From positions 310,001 through 374,000 of the forward strand of contig NZ_JAIOAA010000005.1 in the NCBI RefSeq assembly GCF_019890675.1: a stretch of 64,000 bases of DNA, given 5' to 3'. The notes beneath the pieces were generated by a model. The model saw nothing but the letters and a program-made list of their open reading frames with translations. It was not told the DNA's origin and did not search any database. Shown piece after piece: positions 29,612 through 38,336 of this stretch; the first letter of the stretch is position 1; the number at the start of each line of letters is the position of its first letter. Made by a program: the position numbers and the translations under genes. Source of the stretch: Micromonospora sp. PLK6-60 (GTDB lineage: Bacteria > Actinomycetota > Actinomycetes > Mycobacteriales > Micromonosporaceae).

Positions 29612-30313
29612 GTGACCGCACGGCTGCCGGTGTTCCCCCTCACAACGGTGCTCTTCCCCGGGCTGGTGCTGCCGCTGCACATCTTCGAGGAGCGCTACCG
29701 CGCCCTGGTGCGCCACCTGGTGGAGCTGCCCGACGGCGCCCCCCGCGAGTTCGGCGTGGTGGCCATCCGGGCCGGCTGGGAGGTGGCGCCCGGCACCGGG
29801 CGGGCCGTGCCGGGCGGGGGCGAGGTGACCCTGCACGAGGTGGGCTGCACCGCCGAGCTGCGCCAGGTCACCGAGCTGGCCGACGGCGGCTACGACATCG
29901 TGACGGTGGGCCGGCGCCGGTTCCGCATCGCCGACGTCGACCCGCGTTCCGCGCCCTACCTGACGGCGGAGGTCGACTGGCTGCCCGAGCCGGCCGGCGC
30001 CGACGAGGGCGCCGAGCTGCTGGCCGCCCGGGTGATCTCGGTCTTCCGACAGTATTTGGGCCTGATCCGGCCCGACCCGGAGGAGATCTCCGAGCAGCTG
30101 CCGGAGGACCCCACCGTGCTGTCCCACCTGGTCGCGGCCACCGCCGCGCTGACCGTGGACGACCGCCAGCGGCTGCTCGCGATCGACGACACCGCCGGCC
30201 GGCTCCGCGCCGAGCTGCGGTTGCTCAACCGGGAGACGGCCCTGTTGCGCCAGGTCCGGGCGGTTCCGGTGCCGCTGACGGAGCTGGCGGGCCCGCCACC
30301 GGCACCGAACTGA
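29612..30313 (+). CDS. Lon N-terminal (substrate-binding) domain protein
   Basis: A 233-aa protein with only the Lon N-domain (LPVFPLTTVLFPGLVLPLHIFEERYR, then GGYDIVTVGRRRFRI) and no ATPase or protease domain. Such proteins are widespread in actinobacteria and may bind substrates or an E3-like partner. The 3' end overlaps the convergent DUF2567 gene by 89 bp, where both frames are coding. Confidence 0.9.
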   Translation: MTARLPVFPLTTVLFPGLVLPLHIFEERYRALVRHLVELPDGAPREFGVVAIRAGWEVAPGTGRAVPGGGEVTLHEVGCTAELRQVTELADGGYDIVTVGRRRFRIADVDPRSAPYLTAEVDWLPEPAGADEGAELLAARVISVFRQYLGLIRPDPEEISEQLPEDPTVLSHLVAATAALTVDDRQRLLAIDDTAGRLRAELRLLNRETALLRQVRAVPVPLTELAGPPPAPN

Positions 30314-31136
30314 GGCCGCCGGGCTCCGGCTCCGGCCGCAGCGACGGCCAGCGCGACCAGCCGGCCAGCAGGGTGTACGTGACGGCGAGGCCGAACGCCG
30401 GCAGCAGCAGGTTGCCGTGCGGGTAGGGCAGCACGCCGTGGAACCAGTCGATCCCGCCGGCACGCAGGTCGGCCGGCTTGGTGAAGGCCGTGCCGGGCGG
30501 CGCGCCGTCCAGCAGCCGCTGGTACGTGGACAGGCCGATCCGGCGGCCCAGCTGCCAGGCCACCAGCGCCGCGCCGAGCCCGCCGACCGTCCCGCCGACC
30601 AGCGGGCCCGGGCCCCGGGTGCGGCGCAGCAGGAACCACAGGGCCACCGCGGCGAGCACCCCGAAGCCCAGGCCGAGCAGGCTGAACCAGCCGTCCGCGG
30701 CGACCGGCTGCTCCGGCTGCGGCTGGGCGTACACCGCGCCCTGCGCCGTCTTGACCACCGGCGTGGCCGGCGCCGCCGCCGCCCAGAGCAGGCCCAGCGG
30801 GGCGCCCAGCACGGTCAGCGCGCCGAACGCGACCAGGCCGGCGCGCACGGCCCGGCGCCGGCCGCCCGGCGGCGGCGCGACCGGCTGCTCCCACCACCAG
30901 GGCACCGCCCCACCCGGGTCCGGCGCAGCGTACGGATCGGGCCTGGCGTGCGGATCGGCCATGGCATGCGGATCAGGCATGGCGTGCGGATCGGGCCTGG
31001 CCTGCGGATCGGGAACGCCGGTCGGCGCGGCGCCGGGGGCCGGGGTACCGCCCGGGGCCGGGTGCGACGGGGTGCCGGCCGGGCCGGTCGTCGGGGCGGG
31101 ACGCGGCCGCTCGGAATCGGAGGTCTCCGGACTCAC
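30225..31136 (-). CDS. DUF2567-like membrane protein
   Basis: A 303-aa protein with a proline-rich cytoplasmic N-terminus (about residues 1-90) holding a PDPHA repeat (DPHAMPDPHAMADPHA), then four hydrophobic segments around residues 98-118, 153-172, 185-205 and 245-262, and a proline-rich tail. The fold recalls actinobacterial DUF2567. The GTG at 31136 follows GAGAGG. No function known. Its 3' end overlaps the Lon-domain gene. Confidence 0.78.
   Translation of the reverse strand: MSPETSDSERPRPAPTTGPAGTPSHPAPGGTPAPGAAPTGVPDPQARPDPHAMPDPHAMADPHARPDPYAAPDPGGAVPWWWEQPVAPPPGGRRRAVRAGLVAFGALTVLGAPLGLLWAAAAPATPVVKTAQGAVYAQPQPEQPVAADGWFSLLGLGFGVLAAVALWFLLRRTRGPGPLVGGTVGGLGAALVAWQLGRRIGLSTYQRLLDGAPPGTAFTKPADLRAGGIDWFHGVLPYPHGNLLLPAFGLAVTYTLLAGWSRWPSLRPEPEPGGLSSVPVAGPPAPSAAPEPPGPGATGPSPG
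30928..31017. repeat. 18-bp minisatellite coding PDPHA repeat
   Basis: Five imperfect 18-bp units (from 30928, consensus near GCGTGCGGATCGGGCCTG) encode the DPHARP-like protein repeat of the DUF2567 gene. Copy number may vary by slippage. Confidence 0.75.
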
Positions 31137-31327
31137 CCGATGATCCTCTCAGGCCGGGCCGCCCCCGCGTCCGCCGGTCCACGACGCGCTTCGGAAAACC
31201 CTGCCACCCCCGACGCCCGGTTGCTGCCTCGGCACAGGAGCCGCAGGCGGACAACGGCGCGAACGAAGCGCCCGGCCCAGTGCACGGTGATGTCCTCTCC
31301 GGCAGGCCCGCCGCCGGCACACCCACC

Positions 31328-31401
31328 GTCGATCATGAAGTACTGGCGCCTCGAATGTCCTGTGTGCGGCCTTCGCCAGGTACCACAACTCCATGATCGA
31401 C
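31328..31401. repeat. Hairpin repeat at the 3' end of the ParA-like gene
   Basis: GTCGATCATG (31328-31337) and CATGATCGAC (31392-31401) are perfect 10-bp ends of an imperfect 26-bp inverted repeat (20 of 26 pair) with an internal loop. The element lies across the end of the ParA-like frame and encodes its last 24 or so residues. Confidence 0.7.
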
Positions 31402-33174
31402 CAGGTGAGGGGGCGGGGGGCGGGGCGGGGGGGGGCGGGGGGCGGGGTAGTGGGCGAAGGGTTCCAGCATTACGGCGGCGGCCTCCAGCCAGGCGGCCCG
31501 GGTCTCCGCCTGGAGCTGGTGGTACTCGATCGAGGAGCCGGTCTCCAGCGCCGGGTCGTAGGGCACCACGGCGACCGCCCGGGTGCGGGTGGCGAAGTGC
31601 CGCTCCAGGTCGGCCTGGAGGGTGGACCGGCCGGGCGTGGGACAGGAGATCAGGGTCACCGCGTTGTCGGCCAGCTCACCCATGCCGACCTCGTGCAGCA
31701 GGTCGAGCATCCAGTCGGCGCTGAACGCGGCGTCCTCCCGCGGCACCGTGGTGACCACCAGCTGGTCGGCGGCCTGCATCACGGTGCGCCAGTTGGCGCT
31801 CTCGACGTTGTTGCCGGTGTCCACGCAGACCACGTCGTGGGTGCGCCGCAGCAGCTCCAGCACCCGCTTGACGGTGAACTGGTCGAGCCGCTGGGCGAAC
31901 CGGGGGCTCTCCTCCCCGGCCAGCACGTCGTACGAGCCGTCGGCGGCATGCCGGAGGTAGTCGTCCAGGTGCGCCAGCAGCGTGTCGCCCTCCATGATCT
32001 CGATCTGGGCGAGGTCGTGGATCAGGTGGCGGATGGTGCGGGCGTGTCGGGCGCTGCCGGCGCGCAGCCCCAGCGTGCCGCGCAGCTCGTTGTCGTCCCA
32101 GGCGAGCACCCCCTGCCCCCGTACGCTGCCCACCGTGGCGGCGGCGAGCACCGTCGCGGTGGTCTTGTGCACGCCGCCCTTGGGGTTGGCGAAGGCGAGC
32201 ACCCGGGGGCTGCCCAGGTCCCGGCGGAGCACCCCGGCCGCGCGCTCCTGCTCGCGGTCCGGGCCGGCCCGCTCGCTCACCACGGCGGCGGTGGCGACCA
32301 CCGGCGGGGACACCTCGACGGCGGCGCTGGCCCGGTACGCCGGCTCGACCGCCGGGCGGTACGCCGGCTCGGCCGGATAGCTCGGCTCGGGCCGCCACTC
32401 CGGCTCGAGCTGGCCGGGGCGGGCCGGGTAGGCCGGCTCGGGGGCGGACGGCCGCTGCAACGCCTGCGGCGGGTGCGCCTCGGGCCGGTAACCCTTCCCC
32501 TCCAGCAGCGCGTAGCGGGACTCCACCGGCGGCTCGGGCCGGTAGCCGTTGTCCAGCAGCGCGTACCGCGACTCGGCCGCCGGGTCCCGGTAGGGCGGCT
32601 CCGGCGGCGGGGCCGGCTCGCTCCGGTAACCGCCGTCGGCCCGGTAACCGCCGTCGGCCGGGTAGCCGCCGTCGGCCGGGTAGGGCTCGACCGGCGAGCG
32701 CGCCTCGGCCCGGTAGCCCGGGTAGCCGGACTCGCCGCGGTATCCCCCGTTCCCGTATCCGGACTCGGCGTGCCCCGGGTAGGACGAGTCCGGGTAGGAC
32801 GGTTCCGGGTACGCCGGCTCGGCGGGGTGGCCGGGCTCCGCCCGCCAGGACGGCTCGGCCCGGTAGGCCGGGTCGACCCGGTAACTGCCCTCCGCCCGGT
32901 AGCCCTGCGGGTCGTACGCCGGCTCGGCCCGGCCGAACGCGGACGCCGGCTCGGCCCGGCCGAACGCCGACGCCGGTTCCGCCCGGCCGAACGCGGACGC
33001 CCGGCCGGAGTAGCCGTCGTCGGGCGCGCGCCGCGACGGTGGCGGTTCCTCGGCACGGCGGTCGGCGTCGGACTGCTCCGCGGCGCGGCCGCCGAGGCGC
33101 GCCCGGTCGAACAGCGCCCGCCAGCGCGGTGCTGGTTCGGCCGGCCGTCCCCAGCCGGTCTCCGTGCCGTCCAA
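31333..33174 (-). CDS. MinD/ParA-like ATPase with long disordered N-terminus
   Basis: A 613-aa protein. Residues about 1-320 are low-complexity, rich in Tyr, Pro, Glu and Arg, with units such as AEPAYR, GRAEPASAF and PADGGY. The ATPase domain follows, with the deviant Walker A NPKGGVHKTT, switch VDTGNNVESANW and LISCPTPG. Similar proteins act in type VII secretion or polar organisation, as inferred from architecture. The start is taken as TTG at 33174, preceded by GGGGGAGGG; an ATG upstream would add 28 residues. The C-terminal tail crosses a poly-proline tract and a repeat element. Confidence 0.82.
   Translation of the reverse strand: MDGTETGWGRPAEPAPRWRALFDRARLGGRAAEQSDADRRAEEPPPSRRAPDDGYSGRASAFGRAEPASAFGRAEPASAFGRAEPAYDPQGYRAEGSYRVDPAYRAEPSWRAEPGHPAEPAYPEPSYPDSSYPGHAESGYGNGGYRGESGYPGYRAEARSPVEPYPADGGYPADGGYRADGGYRSEPAPPPEPPYRDPAAESRYALLDNGYRPEPPVESRYALLEGKGYRPEAHPPQALQRPSAPEPAYPARPGQLEPEWRPEPSYPAEPAYRPAVEPAYRASAAVEVSPPVVATAAVVSERAGPDREQERAAGVLRRDLGSPRVLAFANPKGGVHKTTATVLAAATVGSVRGQGVLAWDDNELRGTLGLRAGSARHARTIRHLIHDLAQIEIMEGDTLLAHLDDYLRHAADGSYDVLAGEESPRFAQRLDQFTVKRVLELLRRTHDVVCVDTGNNVESANWRTVMQAADQLVVTTVPREDAAFSADWMLDLLHEVGMGELADNAVTLISCPTPGRSTLQADLERHFATRTRAVAVVPYDPALETGSSIEYHQLQAETRAAWLEAAAVMLEPFAHYPAPRPPPPRPPPPHLVDHGVVVPGEGRTQDIRGASTS
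31408..31447 (+). other. G-run, candidate G-quadruplex
   Basis: Seven runs of four or more Gs, including one of nine, separated by single C bases on the plus strand. It encodes the RPPPPRPPPP part of the ParA-like protein on the other strand. Slippage or quadruplex formation is possible, and it is also a place where sequencing errors are common. Confidence 0.6.
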
Positions 33175-33310
33175 GGCTCGCCCTCCCCCAGCGCCGTCGC
33201 TTCCCGCCTGACAGGCTACGAACGAAACCCTATGCGGACCACACCGGTCCGCGCACATCCCCCGCCCCCGGGCCACCCCGGGCGGGCGGAATCGGGCACA
33301 TCGGCCGAGG

Positions 33311-34186
33311 TCAACGCGGCGGGCCCGGGGAGCCGCCGGAGTTCGCACCTTCTGTCGCACCTTCTGGAGATCGTGACGAACCGATCACATCCGGCGAGGC
33401 ACCGGGCGTCGGACGGCCCGGTTCCCGGTCGGCCGGCGGCCGGGCCGTGTCCCGCTGCTCGGGCAGCGGCGGGGTGAGCACCGACCGGTCGAGGCGGCGC
33501 AGCTCGGGCGCCGGATCGACCACCCGCACCCCCGGCCGGGCGGCCAGCGCCCGCAGCGCGGGCGGATCGGCGCGCACCAGCGCGGCGTACACGCAGGCGC
33601 AGCCGGACCGGTACGCGGCAGCCTCGGCGGCGGCCACCCGGGCGCCGCTGTCGTAGCGCCGCCGCAGTTCGCCGTCGCGGTCCGTGGCATCGGTCAGCGC
33701 CGCCGCCCGGGCCCGCTGGTCGGCCGCCTCCCGGTCCTTGCGCCCGGCCACCTCGGTCATGCCGGCGCGCACGTGCTCGGGCACCAGTTGCACCGGGATC
33801 CGGACGATCTCGGTCTGCCGGTCGGGCAGCGGGACCCGGGCGACCACCTCGGCGACGGACACCCCGGCCAGCGCCGGCGCCAACGACCCCGGCGGCCGGT
33901 AGCCGGTGAGCGAGACCAGGGCGTACGCCTCCTCGGTGCCGCCGAGCGCCGCCAGCTCGGCGGCGGCGGCCCGCAGGTAGTCCGGCACCGATCCGCCGGC
34001 CACCACGCCGACCCGGGTCACCTCGCCCACGGTCGGGTCGCCCACCGGCGCCCGGGCGGCCGTCCGGGCGGCCACCGCCCCCACCGCGACCGCGCCGGCC
34101 AGCGTGGCGACGGTGAGCAGGCGCGGCCGGCGCCGGCGCGGCGCCGACCCGGCCAGCACGGCGGATGGTTCCCCTGGTCGGGTCAT
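33311..34186 (-). CDS. Hypothetical membrane-anchored protein
   Basis: A 291-aa protein with a short basic N-terminus (PRRRRPRLL) followed by one hydrophobic helix (LLTVATLAGAVAVGAVAA, about residues 22-40) and an extracytoplasmic domain, rich in Ala and Arg, with one Cys pair in RSGCACVYAAL. It ends in a disordered tail with PEGATEGANSGGSPGPP. The ATG at 34186 follows rluD by 11 nt. No family was recognised. Confidence 0.7.
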   Translation of the reverse strand: MTRPGEPSAVLAGSAPRRRRPRLLTVATLAGAVAVGAVAARTAARAPVGDPTVGEVTRVGVVAGGSVPDYLRAAAAELAALGGTEEAYALVSLTGYRPPGSLAPALAGVSVAEVVARVPLPDRQTEIVRIPVQLVPEHVRAGMTEVAGRKDREAADQRARAAALTDATDRDGELRRRYDSGARVAAAEAAAYRSGCACVYAALVRADPPALRALAARPGVRVVDPAPELRRLDRSVLTPPLPEQRDTARPPADREPGRPTPGASPDVIGSSRSPEGATEGANSGGSPGPPR

Positions 34187-34197
34187 CGTCTTCCCGG

Positions 34198-35142
34198 TCA
34201 GTCGCGCAGGATCTCCAGCGCCCGGGCCAGGTCGTCCGGGTATTCGCTGACGAAGGTGACCTCGTCGCCCGTGCCCGGGTGCAGGAAGCTCAGCGACCGG
34301 GCGTGCAGCCACTGCCGGGACAGCCCGAGCCGGGCGGAGAGCGTCGGGTCGGCGCCGTAGGTCAGGTCGCCGACGCACGGATGCCGCAGCGAGGAGAAGT
34401 GCACCCGGATCTGGTGCGTACGCCCGGTCTCCAGCCGCACGTCGAGCAGGCTGGCCGACGGGAACGCCTCCAGCGTGTCGTAGTGGGTGACGCTGGGCTT
34501 GCCGCCGGAGACCACCGCCCAGCGGTAGTCGTGGTGCGGGTGCCGGTCGATCGGCGCGTCGATGGTGCCGCGCAGCGGGTCCGGGTGGCCCTGCACCACG
34601 GCGTGGTAACGCTTCTCCACCTCGCGGAACTTGAAGGCCCGCTTCAACGCGGTGTACGCCCGCTCGCTCTTGGCCACCACCATGATCCCGGTGGTGCCGA
34701 CGTCGAGCCGGTGCACCACGCCCTGCCGTTCGGCGGCGCCGCTGGTGGAGATCCGGTGCCCGACCCCGGCCAGCCCGCCGATCACGGTCGGGCCGGTCCA
34801 GCCGGGGCTGGGGTGCGCGGCGACGCCGACCGGCTTGTCCACCACCACGATGTCGTCGTCGGCGTACACCACGGTCAGGCCGGGAACCGCCTGCGGCACC
34901 ACGGTCGGCGGGGCGGCCGGGGCGGGCAGCGTCACCTCCAGCCAGGAGCCGGCCTTCACCTTGTGCGAGTTGGCCCGGGCGACGCCGTCGACAAGCGCGT
35001 CGCCGGCGTCGACGAGCGCCGCCGCCGCGGTGCGGGAGAGCCCGAGCAGCCGGGCCACCGCCTGGTCCAGGCGCATGCCGTCCAGGCCGTCCGGGACGGG
35101 CAGCGAACGGTGGTCGCCGCCGGTGGAGAAGGCCGAGGTCAC
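34198..35142 (-). CDS. RluA/RluD family pseudouridine synthase
   Basis: A 314-aa RNA-modifying enzyme. An S4 RNA-binding domain ([17 protein letters not shown]) precedes the catalytic domain with the conserved [16 protein letters not shown] that holds the catalytic Asp, then GRTHQIRVH. It probably forms pseudouridines in 23S rRNA like RluD, though family members vary in target. The GTG at 35142 overlaps the lspA stop. Confidence 0.93.
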   Translation of the reverse strand: MTSAFSTGGDHRSLPVPDGLDGMRLDQAVARLLGLSRTAAAALVDAGDALVDGVARANSHKVKAGSWLEVTLPAPAAPPTVVPQAVPGLTVVYADDDIVVVDKPVGVAAHPSPGWTGPTVIGGLAGVGHRISTSGAAERQGVVHRLDVGTTGIMVVAKSERAYTALKRAFKFREVEKRYHAVVQGHPDPLRGTIDAPIDRHPHHDYRWAVVSGGKPSVTHYDTLEAFPSASLLDVRLETGRTHQIRVHFSSLRHPCVGDLTYGADPTLSARLGLSRQWLHARSLSFLHPGTGDEVTFVSEYPDDLARALEILRD

Positions 35143-35777
35143 GCGCGCCCCCGGGGCTCGTCGGCGGTCGAGTCGGCCGGCGCCGCGCCGGCCGGCTCCG
35201 CGTCGGTCCCGGCGTCCGCCGCGGCGCCGGCCCGGCTCCCGTCGCGCTGCCGGCCGGTCAGCTCCAGCAGGACCGCGAGCACCACCCCGCAGACCAGCGA
35301 GCTGTCGGCCAGGTTGAACACCGGCCAGACCTGACCGTACGGGTCGAAGAGGCTGATCATGTCGACCACGTGCCCGACGAAGTGGCCGGGGGCGCGGAAG
35401 ATCCGGTCGGCGAGGTTGCCCAGCGCGCCGCCGAGCACCAGGCCGAGCGAGACCGCCCACGGCACCGAACGCAGCCGGACCGCCATCCAGCCGATCCAGG
35501 CGATCACCCCGATGGTGATCAGCGGGAACACCCAGGTGTGGTCGGAGCCGATGCTCCACGCCGCGCCGCTGTTGCGGGTCAGGGTGAGATAGACCGTCCC
35601 GTCGAGCAGGCTCACCGGGCCCCGGCCGCTGAGGTTCTGCAACGCCAGGTGCTTGGTGAACAGGTCGGCCAGGAAGGCCACCAGGGCGATGCCGACGAGG
35701 ATCCCGACCGCCCGGCGTCGGGGTGTGCCGCCGCCCGGCTCGGCGGTCCCGGATCCGGCCTGTGGCGCTGCGGTCAT
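35139..35777 (-). CDS. lspA: Lipoprotein signal peptidase II
   Basis: A 212-aa membrane aspartyl protease that cuts prolipoproteins. The two catalytic Asp are in [12 protein letters not shown] and FNLADSSLV, and NSGAAWS is conserved. Four helices are visible, with a disordered C-terminal tail. The ATG at 35777 was chosen for its GGGGAG site; an in-frame GTG-type start 13 codons upstream is less likely. It is coupled to rluD. Confidence 0.94.
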   Translation of the reverse strand: MTAAPQAGSGTAEPGGGTPRRRAVGILVGIALVAFLADLFTKHLALQNLSGRGPVSLLDGTVYLTLTRNSGAAWSIGSDHTWVFPLITIGVIAWIGWMAVRLRSVPWAVSLGLVLGGALGNLADRIFRAPGHFVGHVVDMISLFDPYGQVWPVFNLADSSLVCGVVLAVLLELTGRQRDGSRAGAAADAGTDAEPAGAAPADSTADEPRGRA

Positions 35778-35847
35778 CGGCTCCCCATCGAGGTCTTCCC
35801 GGCGGTGAGGCCTCACCGCCGACTGATCGGCCGCCGGGGAGCGGACC

Positions 35848-36267
35848 TCAGCGCCGCTCCTCCAGCTGCTTGCACTTCACGCAGAGGGTCGCCGACGGGA
35901 AGGCGGCGAGCCGCTCCACCGGGATCGGGTCGCCGCAGCGCTCGCACCAGCCGTAGCCGCCCTCGTCGAGCCGCTCCAGCGCCCGCTCGACCTGCGTGAT
36001 CCGTTCCCGGATGCTGTTCGCGAGAGAGATCTCCTGCTCCCGCTCGAACGTCTTGGTGCCGGTGTCGGCCTGGTCGTCCCCGGCCGAGTCGGTCAGCCGG
36101 TCGCGCTGCAGCTCGGTGATCTCGCTCAGCGTCTGATCGTACTCGGCGCGCAACTCGTCCCGACGGGCCGCCAGGGCCGCCCGGATCTTCTCGGTCTCCG
36201 CCGCGCTGCGGGTGGCCTTCACCACCGGCTTACGGCCGGCGGTCCTGGTGTCGGCTGGCTTCGCCAT
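35848..36267 (-). CDS. DksA/TraR-type zinc finger protein
   Basis: A 139-aa protein with a coiled-coil region (ETEKIRAALAARRDELRAEYDQTL) and a C-terminal zinc finger CERCGDPIPVERL..CVKC, the C4 type of DksA. The acidic coiled-coil tip DxxDA of DksA is not clear, so a transcription-factor role is likely but not certain. The ATG at 36267 has GGGAG upstream and a strong promoter at 36393-36421. Confidence 0.88.
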   Translation of the reverse strand: MAKPADTRTAGRKPVVKATRSAAETEKIRAALAARRDELRAEYDQTLSEITELQRDRLTDSAGDDQADTGTKTFEREQEISLANSIRERITQVERALERLDEGGYGWCERCGDPIPVERLAAFPSATLCVKCKQLEERR

Positions 36268-36392
36268 GGTCAGCTCCCTCGGCCACGGGTCCCGCGGCGG
36301 TCGGCGGTGCGGAGGTGCGCCGCCCCGGCGTCCCCCACGTACATACAAAACGGGCACACGACATCGATGGCCGCGCACTCCGGAGGGTGGCA

Positions 36393-36421
36393 AGAATACG
36401 GAACGTACAGGCGTCCGACAA
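36393..36421 (-). promoter_or_regulatory. Sigma70-type promoter of the DksA-like gene
   Basis: On the minus strand TTGTCG (36421-36416), a 17-bp spacer and TATTCT (36398-36393) form one of the clearest vegetative promoters in the window. The leader is about 120 nt. Confidence 0.65.
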
Positions 36422-36491
36422 CGTGCCGCACCGGCGCACCGTAATTCCACCGTGATCTGCCCCTAAGCAGGGCAAAAGGAACGCTAGCAGA

Positions 36492-37994
36492 TCAATCGTC
36501 CCGGTCCTCGCCGTACTCGCCAAACCACCGGGCCAGACGACCCCGCCGGCTGATCGCGCGCAGCCGGCGCTCGGTCTCGTCGCGGGCCCCGGCGATGGCC
36601 ACGATCAACAGGCTGTCGCCCACCTTCAGCCGGGTGTAGGGATCGGGCACGAACCCGGTGCCGTCGCGCAGCACCAGGGTCACCGAGGCGCCGACCGGCA
36701 GCCGCAACTCGTCCACGTGCACGCCGCTCAGCCGCGACCCCGGCGGCACCTCCAACTGGAGCAGGTCCGCCCGCATCCGCTCCAGCGGCGCGGTCTCCAC
36801 CCGGATCTCCTCCGCCTCGGCCGGCGCCGTCACCCCCAACCGGCGGGCCGCCGGGGCGAGCGTCCCCGCCTGGAGCAGCGTGAAGATCACCACCAGCACG
36901 AAGACCGCGTCGAAGAGCCGGTCCGCGCCGGGGACCCGTTGCGACAGCGGGATGGTGGCCAGCACGATCGGCACCGCGCCACGCAGCCCGGCCCAGGACA
37001 GGAACGCCTGCTCCCGCAGGCCGACACGGAACGGCAGCGCGGCCACCGCCACCGACAGCGGCCGGGCGGCCAGCAGCAGCGCCAGCCCGGTGACCACCGC
37101 GGGCAGCACCGCGTCGCCCAGCCGGGCCGGCGTGGCCAGCAGGCCCAGCAGCACGAACAGGCCGATCTGGGCGAGCCAGGCCAGCCCGTCGGCGAAGCCG
37201 AGAATGGCCTGCCGGTGCGGCAGCCGGGCGTTGCCCAGCAGCACGCCGGCGACGTAGACGGCGAGGAAGCCCGAGGCGTGCAGCACCGCCCCGGCGGCGT
37301 ACGCCAGCACGGTGAAGCCGACCACCGCGATCGGGTACAGCCCGGACGCGGGCAGCGCCGCCCGGCGCAACGCGAACCGGCCGGCGATGCCGGCCAGCAC
37401 GCCGACCGCGGCGCCGGCGGCCAACTCGTACCCGACCAGCAGCACGTCGTACCACCAGGGGTGGCCGGCCGGCGCGTTGCGGGACAGCAGCACCACGAGG
37501 AGCACCACCGGGGCGTCGTTCATCCCCGACTCGGCCTCCAGCGCGGCCACCAGCCGGGGCGGCAGCCGCAGCCGGCGCAGGGTGGCGAAGACCGCCGCCG
37601 CGTCGGTGGACGACAGCACCGCGCCGTAGAGCAGCGCCAGCCGCCAGTCCAGCCCGAGCGCGAAGTGCACGATCAGCCCGACCACCAGGATGCTGACCAG
37701 CACGCCGACGGTGGCCAGGGAGGAGGCCAAGCCGAGCGCCGGGCGCAAAGTGCTCCACCGCGCGCTCAGCCCACCCTCCGCGATGATCACGATCAGCGCG
37801 CAGAAACCCAGCATCCGGGTCAGCTCGGCGTCGTCGAAGCGGATGCCCAGCCCACCCTCGCCGAGCGCCACCCCGAGCGCCAGGTAGACCAGCAGGCTGG
37901 GGACCCCGAGCCGGGTCGAGAAGCGCACCGCGCCGATCGCCACCAGCAGGACGCCGGCGCCGAGCAGCAGGGCGAGATCCAGCCCGTGCGTCAC
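36492..37994 (-). CDS. Potassium/proton antiporter (CPA1, NhaP2/CvrA-like)
   Basis: A 500-aa protein with about twelve membrane segments (residues 1-390). GLEAESGMNDAP-like ALEAESGMNDAPVV (about residue 170) is the ion-binding motif. A cytoplasmic TrkA-C domain (about 410-480) reads LRLPVGASVTLVLRDG and may sense ligands. The GTG at 37994 has GGGAGGA 7 nt upstream. It is likely to control pH or potassium; the ion is inferred from the TrkA-C architecture. Confidence 0.9.
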   Translation of the reverse strand: MTHGLDLALLLGAGVLLVAIGAVRFSTRLGVPSLLVYLALGVALGEGGLGIRFDDAELTRMLGFCALIVIIAEGGLSARWSTLRPALGLASSLATVGVLVSILVVGLIVHFALGLDWRLALLYGAVLSSTDAAAVFATLRRLRLPPRLVAALEAESGMNDAPVVLLVVLLSRNAPAGHPWWYDVLLVGYELAAGAAVGVLAGIAGRFALRRAALPASGLYPIAVVGFTVLAYAAGAVLHASGFLAVYVAGVLLGNARLPHRQAILGFADGLAWLAQIGLFVLLGLLATPARLGDAVLPAVVTGLALLLAARPLSVAVAALPFRVGLREQAFLSWAGLRGAVPIVLATIPLSQRVPGADRLFDAVFVLVVIFTLLQAGTLAPAARRLGVTAPAEAEEIRVETAPLERMRADLLQLEVPPGSRLSGVHVDELRLPVGASVTLVLRDGTGFVPDPYTRLKVGDSLLIVAIAGARDETERRLRAISRRGRLARWFGEYGEDRDD

Positions 37995-38016
37995 GGCGCG
38001 TCCTCCCGCAGCGCCG

Positions 38017-38325
38017 TCACCCGACCGATCCGTCGCGCAGCCGGGCCAGCGCCCCGGCCAGGCCGGGTGCCGGGCGCTCGACCAGGAAGAGCTTGTCCCG
38101 GCTGGCCGCGCCGGCGCGCAGCGACACCACCGACGGCCGTACGCCGAGCGCGTCGGCCAGGGCCCGGCGGGCCGCCTCGGTGGCCCGGCCGTCGACCGGT
38201 GGCGCGTTGACCGCGATGACGAGGGCGGGACCGTGCGGGCCGTCGAACCGGCCACCGACCCGGGTCCGGGAGGCGCCCGGTTTCACCCGTACGGCCACGG
38301 TGAGCGGGTCGTCGATGCCGGTCAC
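38017..38325 (-). CDS. DUF167 (YggU) family protein
   Basis: A 102-aa protein with VAVRVKPGASRTRVGG at the N-terminus and VNAPPVDGRATEAARRALADALGV, both conserved in the YggU/UPF0235 family. The biochemical role is unknown. The GTG at 38325 is used because the reading frame upstream lacks a ribosome site. It precedes the antiporter by 22 nt. Confidence 0.85.
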   Translation of the reverse strand: MTGIDDPLTVAVRVKPGASRTRVGGRFDGPHGPALVIAVNAPPVDGRATEAARRALADALGVRPSVVSLRAGAASRDKLFLVERPAPGLAGALARLRDGSVG

Positions 38326-38336
38326 GTCGGGGCGAC

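Noticed and set aside
30928..31017. 18-bp tandem repeats considered as iterons or an origin
   Set aside because: They lie in frame inside a coding region and encode a protein repeat.
31133..31336. Minus-strand frame of 67 codons whose stop overlaps the DUF2567 start by 4 nt
   Set aside because: The overlap looks like coupling, but the frame starts within the hairpin repeat and its sequence shows no domain or clear codon bias.
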